A DNA stretch of 64,000 bases from Mucilaginibacter jinjuensis (lineage in GTDB: Bacteria > Bacteroidota > Bacteroidia > Sphingobacteriales > Sphingobacteriaceae), in the NCBI RefSeq assembly GCF_028596025.1, contig NZ_CP117167.1, forward strand, positions 5,704,001 through 5,768,000, in the 5' to 3' direction. Both the position numbers and the translations under genes were made by a program. This document shows, piece after piece, positions 33,117-40,674 of the stretch (positions within the stretch are counted from its first letter, which is position 1; each line of letters begins with the position of its first letter). The notes below the pieces were generated by a model, which saw nothing but the letters and a program-made list of their open reading frames with translations, was not told the origin of the DNA and did not search any database.

Positions 33117-34913
33117 ATGAAAAAATTTGCTTTATTTACTATTGCACTGTTAACTATTATAATGACTGATTTTACCGACACCCACGCAGCCGGTAATGTG
33201 AAGATCAGCTACGAGGTTACCTTCCCCGAAGCGCAGGCACATTACGCTGATATTGAAATGAATATAACCGGACTGGCGCAAAATTCGCTGGACCTGAAAA
33301 TGCCCGTTTGGACGCCGGGCTCGTACCTGGTGCGCGAGTTTGCCAAAAATCTCGAATCGTTTGGTGTAGAGGCCAATGGCAAAAACATCCCGTTTGTAAA
33401 GACCCGCAAAAACATCTGGCATATTAACACTACAGGCATTAGTGCCGTTAAGGTGAAGTACCGCATGTACAGTTTCGAAATTTCGGTACGTACTGCGTTT
33501 ATTGATGTTACACATGCGTTCCTGTCAACCTCGGGTATGTTTTTGTATCCCGATGGTATGCTGATGCACCCGTCAACCATCCACATTGTGCCTTACAAAA
33601 ACTGGGATAAGGTTTCTACCAGTTTAGAGATGGTAAATAACGATCCGTTTACACGCACTGCGCCTAACTACGATATTCTGTTTGATTCGCCGATTGAGGT
33701 GGGTAACCAGGATGTATTTGGCTTTAAAGCAGCCGGTGTTGATTACGAGGTGGCTATGTATGGCGGCGGCAACTACGATAAAGAGCGTCTGAAAAAAGAT
33801 ATGGCCCACATTGTGGAGCTGGAAACTGCCGTTTATGGCGAGAACCCTAACAAGCACTATACCTTTATTGTACACAACTATAGCAAAGGCGGCGGCGGTC
33901 TGGAGCATTTAAGCTCTACTGTTTTAGGAGCATCGCGTAATAACTATAATACTGAAACCGGATATCAGAACTTCTTAGCTTTAGTATCGCACGAGCACTT
34001 CCACCTGTGGAATGTGAAGCGTTTGCGTCCTATCGCTTTAGGTCCATTCGATTATGATAACGAAAATTACACTACTGATCTGTGGATTGCCGAAGGCTTT
34101 ACCGCTTACTACGATAACATCATCGTAAACCGCACCAAGCTTTACAGCACAGAAAACTATCTGGGTGTATTGGCGGCAGATATTAATATTGTTGAGAATT
34201 CTCAGGGTGCTAAAATTCAGCCACTATCGCAATCAAGCTATGATGCCTGGATTAAAGCCTACCGCCCGGATGAGAATTCGGCCAACACCACCATTTCTTA
34301 CTACAACAAAGGTTCAGTAGCTGCATTTTTGCTGGATCTGGAGATCATTAAAGACAGCAAAACCAAGTACAGCCTGGATGATGTAATGAAATACATGTAC
34401 ACCGAGTATTACAAAACCAAAAAACGTGGCTACACTGATGCCGAGTTTAAACAAGGCCTCGAGAAATTTGCCGGTAAAAACCTGGACGATTTCTACAAGA
34501 AATACGTTAACGGCTTAGATGCCATCGATTATAACAAATATTTAGGCTACGCCGGTTATAAATTAAGCGATGAATATGCTGATAGCAACATCCCAACCCT
34601 GGGCGTTAAAACAGCTACCACCGGTCCGTTAAAAGTAACGTCAGTGAGCCGTGGCAGCGCAGGCTGGGTTGACGGCATTAACGTTAACGATGAAATTACC
34701 GCCATTGACGGACAACCCATTGCCGACCCTAAAAACCTGGTAGCAGGCAAAAAGGTAGGCGACAAAATCACTGTAACCGTAACCCGCGATGGCCAAACCT
34801 TGCAATTACCGGTTACCCTGTTACGCAACAACGAATTTAAATACAAGATAGTAAGCATTGATGCGCCATCGGCAGAGCAACTGGCCGTGCGCAAAAAATG
34901 GCTGAGCTTGTAG
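33117..34913 (+). CDS. M61-family metallopeptidase (glycyl aminopeptidase-like) with PDZ domain
   Basis: 598 aa. Signal peptide 1-24 (ends DTHAAG). N-terminal beta domain at about 27-200, then the zinc site His292-Glu293-x-x-His296 (SHEHFHLWNVKRLRP) with the downstream Glu ligand in LWIAEGFTAYYDN. The C-terminal PDZ-like domain (about 500-580: VTSVSRGSAGWVDGINVNDEITAIDG) may bind substrate tails. M61 enzymes are secreted or periplasmic aminopeptidases with preference for Gly/Ala. It is divergent from the efflux operon and stands alone. Confidence 0.93.
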   Translation: MKKFALFTIALLTIIMTDFTDTHAAGNVKISYEVTFPEAQAHYADIEMNITGLAQNSLDLKMPVWTPGSYLVREFAKNLESFGVEANGKNIPFVKTRKNIWHINTTGISAVKVKYRMYSFEISVRTAFIDVTHAFLSTSGMFLYPDGMLMHPSTIHIVPYKNWDKVSTSLEMVNNDPFTRTAPNYDILFDSPIEVGNQDVFGFKAAGVDYEVAMYGGGNYDKERLKKDMAHIVELETAVYGENPNKHYTFIVHNYSKGGGGLEHLSSTVLGASRNNYNTETGYQNFLALVSHEHFHLWNVKRLRPIALGPFDYDNENYTTDLWIAEGFTAYYDNIIVNRTKLYSTENYLGVLAADINIVENSQGAKIQPLSQSSYDAWIKAYRPDENSANTTISYYNKGSVAAFLLDLEIIKDSKTKYSLDDVMKYMYTEYYKTKKRGYTDAEFKQGLEKFAGKNLDDFYKKYVNGLDAIDYNKYLGYAGYKLSDEYADSNIPTLGVKTATTGPLKVTSVSRGSAGWVDGINVNDEITAIDGQPIADPKNLVAGKKVGDKITVTVTRDGQTLQLPVTLLRNNEFKYKIVSIDAPSAEQLAVRKKWLSL

Positions 34914-34929
34914 ATCGAGATAGCTTGTT

Positions 34930-35032
34930 CTACCCCTTATTAACGTTTGGGCAAGTCGCACTGGCTTAGTGTTCCCCTAATTTAGGGGAATGCAGTGACA
35001 GTGCTAATACCTCTAACATTAATAAGGGGTAG
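34930..35032. repeat. 103-bp concentric palindrome (three nested stems)
   Basis: Outer stem CTACCCCTTATTAA (34930-34943)/TTAATAAGGGGTAG (35019-35032), extended by four more pairs with one wobble. Middle stem GCACTG (34958-34963)/CAGTGC (34999-35004). Inner stem TTCCCCTAA/TTAGGGGAA (34972-34990). All three have the same centre at 34981, so the element is one long imperfect palindrome. It begins 17 bases after the M61 stop. It could be a terminator-like structured RNA or a MITE/REP element. Confidence 0.7.
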
Positions 35033-35072
35033 ACTTTGGATATTCAAGGCAGGTAAGCCACCTGTATACCCA

Positions 35073-35107
35073 AAAGGTTTTCAATCGTAAAAAATTGAAA
35101 ACCTTTT
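35073..35107 (+). terminator. Terminator-like hairpin upstream of the small membrane protein
   Basis: AAAGGTTTTCAAT pairs with ATTGAAAACCTTT around CGTAAAAA, followed by T5-like bases. It may end the M61 transcript or lie in the 5' leader of the next gene. Confidence 0.7.
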
Positions 35108-35167
35108 TCATTTAGTTAACTTATATATTATAGTAATTATTTATTAATTAACTAAAAGGAGTCTACC

Positions 35168-35323
35168 ATGAGATCATTATTGTATATCATTGCCGTGATC
35201 CTGATTATAGGATGGGCATTAGGCGTGTTTTTATACTCAGCAACGGGATTAATCCACGTATTGCTTGTAATCGCTATTATTTCTTTATTACTGGGATTTA
35301 TCAGAAGCCCAAGTACTGTTTAA
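35168..35323 (+). CDS. lmo0937-family small membrane protein, 51 aa
   Basis: A peptide of 51 residues with two hydrophobic helices: 3-22 (LLYIIAVILIIGWALGVFLY) and 28-46. MRSLLYIIAVILIIGWALG and SATGLIHVLLVIAI match the lmo0937 family of short membrane proteins, widespread in Bacteroidota and Firmicutes and often associated with stress. AAAAGGAGTCTACC precedes the ATG, which is unusually close to a Shine-Dalgarno sequence for this phylum. A strong terminator follows, so it is a single-gene transcript. Confidence 0.85.
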   Translation: MRSLLYIIAVILIIGWALGVFLYSATGLIHVLLVIAIISLLLGFIRSPSTV

Positions 35324-35344
35324 TAATTGCTTTTAATATTATTT

Positions 35345-35372
35345 AAAAGCCCGGCCAATGCCGGGCTTTTTT
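35345..35372 (+). terminator. Terminator of the small membrane protein gene
   Basis: AAAAGCCCGGC, loop CAAT, GCCGGGCTTTT plus T: 11-bp perfect stem, which may also serve the convergent thioredoxin-like gene. Confidence 0.93.
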
Positions 35373-35380
35373 GTTTTATC

Positions 35381-36517
35381 TTATTCAAATAGTTTTTTAA
35401 GCGTTTGCTGCAATTCTTCGCCTTGTAAATTTTTAGCGATGATAACCCCATTCGGGTCTATCAAAAAATTGGAGGGGACAAGGCCCACATTGTACAATTT
35501 TGCAACCCGGCTATCCCAGTGGTTGGAGTGATGCGGGTCGCAAACATGGTTCCAGGGCATGCCGTCGTGTTTAATTGCCTTAATCCAATCCGCTTTATTA
35601 ACATCAAGCGATACACTCAGTATGTCGAAATTCTTAGCTTTATATTTCTGGTAAGCAGCAACCACATTAGGATTTTCGGCACGGCAAGGCACACACCACG
35701 AAGCCCAGAAATCGAGTAACACATATTTGCCTTTAAAGTCGGACAGTTTGATCAGTTTACCATTAGGATTTACTTCTGCAAAATCAGGTGCGGTGCCGCC
35801 AACAACCAGTCCATTGAGCTCTTCTTGTAGTTCTTTTCCCCAGCTATTTTTTTTAACGGTATCTGGCAAAGCATTAAAAATTGTTCTTAATTGATCGCCA
35901 GGCAAAACCCCATCTATATGCACCCTGCCCATTGTATTTTGGATCAAGATATAACTGTTTATTTGCGATGTAGAATGTGCCTTTATCCAGGCCAGTGTGT
36001 TATTTACCTTATCTTGTTTGGCTATCGCCAGTAAAGAATCCATTTGGGGTTTTATTTTGGCATATAGGGCTGTATCCATGTGACCACCAGTAGCTAAAAA
36101 GAACTTTTTGCGAGTGGCATAAAATTTGGCCCCTGCTTCGTCTTCATTTATAATTTCCGAAAAAGCTTCGTACTCATCATTGGTAACCGTATTGCCTTTA
36201 AGCGTTGCTTTTTGCAGAGAACTATCTACTAAATCAATCTCCAGGTTACCCGCATCGAGAAAAACATTTTTACTGTTATGGTGGTAGCTTAACGCATATA
36301 ATTCTGCCGCGGGTTGATTAAATGAGAACGAGAAACGCCCGTTTTTAACTGCGGTGGATAAAGCAACACCGGCAGGCATCCGGCTCAAATGTTGTTGAGT
36401 TAATTTGATTGTATCTCCATTCTTTAAAAAATCAGCCTTGCCGGATATATTAACTTGCTGAGCATAGCTATTAGAAATGAACATAGCGAAAAGAAACGAT
36501 AAGAAAAGGTTCTTCAT
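35381..36517 (-). CDS. DUF4369 / AhpC-TSA thioredoxin-like protein (TlpA/ResA type)
   Basis: 378 aa. Signal peptide 1-19 (ends SNSYAQ). An N-terminal DUF4369 domain (about 22-125) precedes an uncharacterised helical part, then a thioredoxin-fold domain (about 235-378) with the active-site motif WASWCVPCRAENPNVV (WCxxC at about 273-276) and DGVIIAKNLQGEEL near the end. Such proteins act as periplasmic thiol-disulfide reductases, for example in cytochrome maturation. Cys-Val-Pro-Cys is typical of reducing TlpA enzymes. Single gene. Confidence 0.9.
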   Translation of the reverse strand: MKNLFLSFLFAMFISNSYAQQVNISGKADFLKNGDTIKLTQQHLSRMPAGVALSTAVKNGRFSFSFNQPAAELYALSYHHNSKNVFLDAGNLEIDLVDSSLQKATLKGNTVTNDEYEAFSEIINEDEAGAKFYATRKKFFLATGGHMDTALYAKIKPQMDSLLAIAKQDKVNNTLAWIKAHSTSQINSYILIQNTMGRVHIDGVLPGDQLRTIFNALPDTVKKNSWGKELQEELNGLVVGGTAPDFAEVNPNGKLIKLSDFKGKYVLLDFWASWCVPCRAENPNVVAAYQKYKAKNFDILSVSLDVNKADWIKAIKHDGMPWNHVCDPHHSNHWDSRVAKLYNVGLVPSNFLIDPNGVIIAKNLQGEELQQTLKKLFE

Positions 36518-36632
36518 GAAATAGGTTTAGAGCTTTGGTGATTGAAATTAAGAATATCTTTTCGATAACAGAATAACTACCTCACTAAATATTTACAATC
36601 CGCAACCTTCCAAATTCCTTATCTTAGTTCTT

Positions 36633-38513
36633 ATGAAGCGTTTATCAGCATTAATTATCCTTGCCAGTTTTGCGTTAACCACATTTGGGCAGCAAACCCA
36701 GAAACCCATGTTGTATGGCACCAGCTGGATGGCCGTTACCGGAAAACCGATGGCAGCTACGGCGGGTTCGATGATATTTCAGCAGGGCGGTAACGCGGTT
36801 GATGCGGCTTGTGCCATGCTTGCTGCTACCTGCACCATGTGGGATACTTTAAGTTGGGGCGGCGAAACCCAGGCGCTTATTTATAACCCTAAAACCGGGA
36901 AGGTAATTGCCATTAACGCGATGGGCGTTGCACCTACCGGCGCTACCGTTGAATTCTTCAAAAGCAAAGGCTACAATTTCCCTCCGGAATACGGTCCGCT
37001 GGCAGCAACCACGCCGGGCACACCGGGCGGATTAATTTATATGCTGATGAACTATGGCACCATGAGCCTTAAACAGGTATTGGCACCTGCCATGCACATG
37101 GCTGCAGGTTATGCCATTGAAGCACAGGCAGCCAACACCATCGAAAAAGATAAAGAAATGCTGAAAACCTGGCCTTACAGCAAAAAGGTTTTCCTGACCC
37201 CCCCGGGCGAAAAACGCGAGGCACCTGAACCGGGCGAAATATTTGTGCAGAAAGATCTGCTAAACACACTTACCAAAATGGTAGAAGCCGAAACTGCGGC
37301 CCTTAAAAAAGGCAAAAGCCGTAAAGAAGCGTTAATGGCTGCTTACGATCGCTTTTACAAAGGTGACATTGCTGAAGAGTTTGTTCGCGGCAGTAAAGAG
37401 CAAGGCGGTTTAATAACCATGCAGGATCTGGCTAAGTGGAAACCTGTTGAAGAAGCGCCACTAATGGTAAACTACAAGGGCATCGATGTTTACAAACTAC
37501 AGCAATGGACACAAGGCCCGGTTATGTTACAGGCTTTAAATATCCTCGAAAATTTTGACCTGAAAGGGATGGGGTTCAATAGCGCTAAATATATCCACAC
37601 CGTTTACCAGGCTATGAACCTGGCTTTTGCCGATCGTGATTTTTATTATGGCGACCCTTATGCCAACCCTAATGAGCCGATGAAAGGTTTGTTGAGTAAA
37701 GAATATGCGAAACAACGCGCGGCCTTAATTCAGTATGATAAGAATGATGCGAAGATTGGTCCGGGTAACCCCTATCCGTTCGAAGGTAAGGTGAACCCTT
37801 TTATCAATTTATTGAAGAACCGCGGCTTTGAACTGGATACCACCAAACGCAACTTCGCCCCTAAACATGACTTAGGGAACAACACACCAAAAGAACTTTA
37901 TGAAGACCGCCTATGGCGCGGCACCACCTCGATAGAAGCAGCCGATAAAGATGGCTGGGTGGTTTCTGTAACCCCAAGCGGTGGCTGGCTACCGGCTTGC
38001 ATTGCGGGTAACACGGGTATAGGCATGAGCCAGCGGATGCAAAGTTTTGTGCTCGATTCTACCCTGAACCCTTTCAACGTGGTTGCACCGGGTAAAAGGG
38101 CGAGGGTAACTTTATCACCATCCATGTTCCTGAAAGATGGCAAGCCTTACCTCTCTGCAGCCGTACAAGGCGGCGATACGCAAGATCAAAACCTCATCCA
38201 GTTTTTCCTGGATGTGGCCGAGTTCGGCATGACCGTACAACGCGCCACCGAAGCACCTAACTTTAACACCAACCAGCTTTGGCTCTCACTGGGCGGCACC
38301 AAAACTGCCGACCGTGAACCTAAACCCGGCCAGATATTATTGAACACCAACACCAAACAGGAAGTGCGTGATCAGCTCCAGAAAATGGGTTACACCCTCA
38401 GCTTTACCGAACGTACCAGCGGCCCCATCAACGCCGTTTACTTCGACTGGAAACATGGCAGCCTTTGGGGTGGATCTAGTAATCATGGTGAGGATTATGG
38501 GATTGGATGGTAA
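36633..38513 (+). CDS. ggt: Gamma-glutamyltransferase (GGT)
   Basis: 626 aa precursor. Signal peptide 1-19. N-terminal heavy-chain features: WMAVTGKPMAATAGSMIFQQGGNAVDAACAM and TPGTPGGLIYML. Autocleavage should occur before Thr431, whose context GTTSIEAADKDGWVVSVTPSGGW matches the small-subunit start of GGT. MSQRMQSFVLD and PFNVVAPGKRARVTLSPSMF follow. It hydrolyses or transfers gamma-glutamyl groups from glutathione in the periplasm. GGT here is slightly longer than E. coli GGT (580 aa). No neighbouring glutathione genes are seen. Confidence 0.93.
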   Translation: MKRLSALIILASFALTTFGQQTQKPMLYGTSWMAVTGKPMAATAGSMIFQQGGNAVDAACAMLAATCTMWDTLSWGGETQALIYNPKTGKVIAINAMGVAPTGATVEFFKSKGYNFPPEYGPLAATTPGTPGGLIYMLMNYGTMSLKQVLAPAMHMAAGYAIEAQAANTIEKDKEMLKTWPYSKKVFLTPPGEKREAPEPGEIFVQKDLLNTLTKMVEAETAALKKGKSRKEALMAAYDRFYKGDIAEEFVRGSKEQGGLITMQDLAKWKPVEEAPLMVNYKGIDVYKLQQWTQGPVMLQALNILENFDLKGMGFNSAKYIHTVYQAMNLAFADRDFYYGDPYANPNEPMKGLLSKEYAKQRAALIQYDKNDAKIGPGNPYPFEGKVNPFINLLKNRGFELDTTKRNFAPKHDLGNNTPKELYEDRLWRGTTSIEAADKDGWVVSVTPSGGWLPACIAGNTGIGMSQRMQSFVLDSTLNPFNVVAPGKRARVTLSPSMFLKDGKPYLSAAVQGGDTQDQNLIQFFLDVAEFGMTVQRATEAPNFNTNQLWLSLGGTKTADREPKPGQILLNTNTKQEVRDQLQKMGYTLSFTERTSGPINAVYFDWKHGSLWGGSSNHGEDYGIGW

Positions 38514-38930
38514 GTTTAGTTGTGAGGGAGTGAATGGTGAGTTGTGAGGGAACTTCATTTGCTTCTTACCGTCATTGCGAGGTACGAAGCAATCTCAGAC
38601 CTATTCGCAGTAGCTTAAATAAATCAGAAGCTACTATGAGTGGGCTGTGCCACTATTCTCTTCAGTCCCGCTCAATCGCCGCGGGTTGGGCTGTTACTTT
38701 GGGGCGCTAAAGTAACCAAAGCGCCTGTCGGCAAAAGGCTTCTTTACACACAAAGCCATGCCGCACAAGCAGTCAGAACCACAGGCCGGGATCTTTTGCC
38801 CGGCTAACGCTCGCACTGGCCTTTACCCTTCTGCAAAATCTCCAATGCCTCTTCCTTCGCACAAGGCCATAATTGTTCTGCCCGCTCTTGGCCGAAGCTG
38901 TTTGCACGACGCTGGAAAGACCTTTATTTA

Positions 38931-39033
38931 AAAATTTGTCATTGCGAGGTACGACGCAATCTCGTCGTAGGACTAATTCGCCCTGTATAGTTACGAGATT
39001 GCCACGTCGTTCCTCCTCGCAATGACAAATTTT
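38931..39033. repeat. CATTGCGAG-family palindromic element, complete copy 1
   Basis: The 19-bp perfect terminal inverted repeats are 38931-38949 and 39015-39033 (AAAATTTGTCATTGCGAGG at the left). The interior CGACGCAATCTCG...CGAGATTGCCACGTCG is inverted too. A sister copy lies at 44966-45072 and a compact one at 59505-59590. Confidence 0.88.
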
Positions 39034-39167
39034 ATAATTGCCACAACCCACCACTACCTTAACATAACCTCTCCTCAAGGCAGCATTGGCAATGTTGCGG
39101 CAACCACTGTGCCTGCCTAACCACTACAAGTTCATAGCAACAGGGCCCGGCTGCGACTTTTCTTTTG

Positions 39168-39311
39168 GTTACTTTTCTTTTGAGAGAAAAGAAAAGTAAC
39201 ATCCACAGGCTTAGCATAAACCTCTGCTGCCCTTCCTAATGAAAAACGGATTGTGTGCCATTCAAGTAAGTGCCTTGTATGTCTGAGATTGCTTCGTTCC
39301 TCGCAATGACG
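39168..39311. repeat. TTCATTAGGAAGG-family element, truncated copy 1
   Basis: Hairpin GTTACTTTTCTTTT/AAAAGAAAAGTAAC (39168-39181, 39187-39200), then ACATCCAC, then the terminal repeat CCTTCCTAATGAAAAACGG (39231-39249) and a CATTGCGAG half-copy (39281-39311). Same order as at 43747-43936 and 45246-45383. Confidence 0.8.
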
Positions 39312-39331
39312 TGCGTGTGGGTTAACGTCTT

Positions 39332-40528
39332 CTATTGCATCATCTCTTTCAATTCTCTACACAAAACCCCAACCTCTTCTTCTGTATTATAATAATGCAC
39401 CGAAGCCCTTACAATACTGCTCAGCTGATTTTTATCCATATAGATTAAAGTGGATGATGCTTTACCTACTGATACATTAATGTTCTTTTCAAACAGTTTG
39501 GTTTTTACCTCGGTGCTGTCGATACCTTTTACAGAGAAGGTTATAATACCACATTGCTCGTCGCCAAAATCGTGAATGGTTATTCCATCAATAGCTTTTA
39601 ATTGTTGGCGCAACTTATTGGCTAAAAATTGGATGCGTTGCCAAATCTTATCTATACCGATATTAAGGGCATATTCAACAGCTTTACCCAAGCCCAAAAC
39701 CAGGGCACGGTTGTTTTCATACAGTTCGAAACGGCGGGCATCATTTCTTATCTTAAACTCGTGCTGACCAACCAGTTCTGCTGTAAACCCATCCATAAAA
39801 ATGGGGTTCAACTGGCTTTGAATTTCTTTTCGCACGTATAAAAACCCGGTGCCCCGTGGTGCGCGTAAATATTTGCGCCCCGTTACAGAAAACATATCGC
39901 AGCCAATTTCGGCTACATCCAGCGGTAACTGCCCGGCTGACTGGCAGGCATCAACCAAATACAAAATGTTGTGCTTACGGGCTATTTTACCAATCTCCAC
40001 AATCGGCACCATACCACCTGCGGTAGACGGGATCTGGGTTACGGCAATTAGTTTGGTTTTAGGTGTAACGGCTTTCTCTAATTCGGCCAGGGGGAAATTG
40101 CCCTGCTCATCATTTGGGATAACCTTAACGCTGATGCCCGACTTTTTTTCGGCGTTGGCAAAAGCAATCAGGTTGGTTACATACTCCATTTCAGAAGTGA
40201 TGATCTCATCTCCCGGTTTAAAATTAATGGCGTAGAAAGCGGCACTCCAGGCTGTGCTGGCATTTTCTAAAATGGCAATTTCATCAGGGTTGGCGTTAAC
40301 CAGGCGGGCAATCAGGTTATAGGTATTTTCCAGCTCATCCTTGTATTTAAACTCGGTTTCGTAGCCACCGTTCATGGCTTCTTCCTGCAAATAATTAATT
40401 ACGGTATCAACTACCACATCTGGTGGCAATGCCGAGCCTGCATTGTTGAAATGGATTTTATGAGCAGCACCCTTAGTTTCGGCCCTGAACTGTTGTATCT
40501 CCTCTTCGCTGAATATTGTATTTGCCAT
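39332..40528 (-). CDS. Class-V aminotransferase (cysteine desulfurase / isopenicillin-N epimerase-like)
   Basis: 398 aa PLP enzyme, fold type I. Early motifs: IHFNNAGSALPP (about 22-33) and AILENASTAWSAAFYAINF. The PLP Asp/Gln motif is in LYLVDACQSAGQLPLDVAEIG and the Schiff-base Lys in FSVTGRKYLRAPRGTGFLYV (about residue 218). The lack of the Cys-bearing loop expected for IscS/SufS suggests that it is not a housekeeping desulfurase but an epimerase or lyase of the same class; the substrate is not evident. Monocistronic, minus strand, followed on its 3' side by the repeat island. Confidence 0.85.
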   Translation of the reverse strand: MANTIFSEEEIQQFRAETKGAAHKIHFNNAGSALPPDVVVDTVINYLQEEAMNGGYETEFKYKDELENTYNLIARLVNANPDEIAILENASTAWSAAFYAINFKPGDEIITSEMEYVTNLIAFANAEKKSGISVKVIPNDEQGNFPLAELEKAVTPKTKLIAVTQIPSTAGGMVPIVEIGKIARKHNILYLVDACQSAGQLPLDVAEIGCDMFSVTGRKYLRAPRGTGFLYVRKEIQSQLNPIFMDGFTAELVGQHEFKIRNDARRFELYENNRALVLGLGKAVEYALNIGIDKIWQRIQFLANKLRQQLKAIDGITIHDFGDEQCGIITFSVKGIDSTEVKTKLFEKNINVSVGKASSTLIYMDKNQLSSIVRASVHYYNTEEEVGVLCRELKEMMQ

Positions 40529-40620
40529 ATTGTATAAGTCCTTTTAAACAAAGTAAGTATTAAACCAATAAGTAAAACAGATGCAGATTATATAAATATA
40601 ATTATAACAGATTTACATCC

Positions 40621-40653
40621 ACAAAAAAGCCGTCCCGATATTTCGGAACGGTT
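40621..40653 (-). terminator. Terminator of the DUF5686 gene
   Basis: On the minus strand CCGTTCCGAA...TCGGGACGG followed by CTTTTTTG, a stem with one mismatch, 22 bases after the DUF5686 stop. Confidence 0.8.
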
Positions 40654-40674
40654 TAAATATCTTAAATAATATAT

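Larger units (their letters stand above)
38514..39331. repeat. Non-coding repeat island (818 bp)
   Basis: No convincing gene. It contains two inverted CATTGCGAG half-copies at its ends (38571-38600 and 39281-39311), a complete 103-bp copy in the middle (38931-39033), overlapping inverted repeats GTTACTTT...AAAGTAAC with GGCGCT...AGCGCC at 38686-38726, and a 14-bp hairpin with a TTCCTAATGAAAAA tail at 39168-39259. The frames that appear open here (e.g. minus strand 38773-39078) are translated repeats. Confidence 0.8.

Noticed and set aside
38773..39078. 101-codon minus-strand ORF
   Set aside because: Encoded by the repeat island; composition reflects the palindromes rather than a protein.
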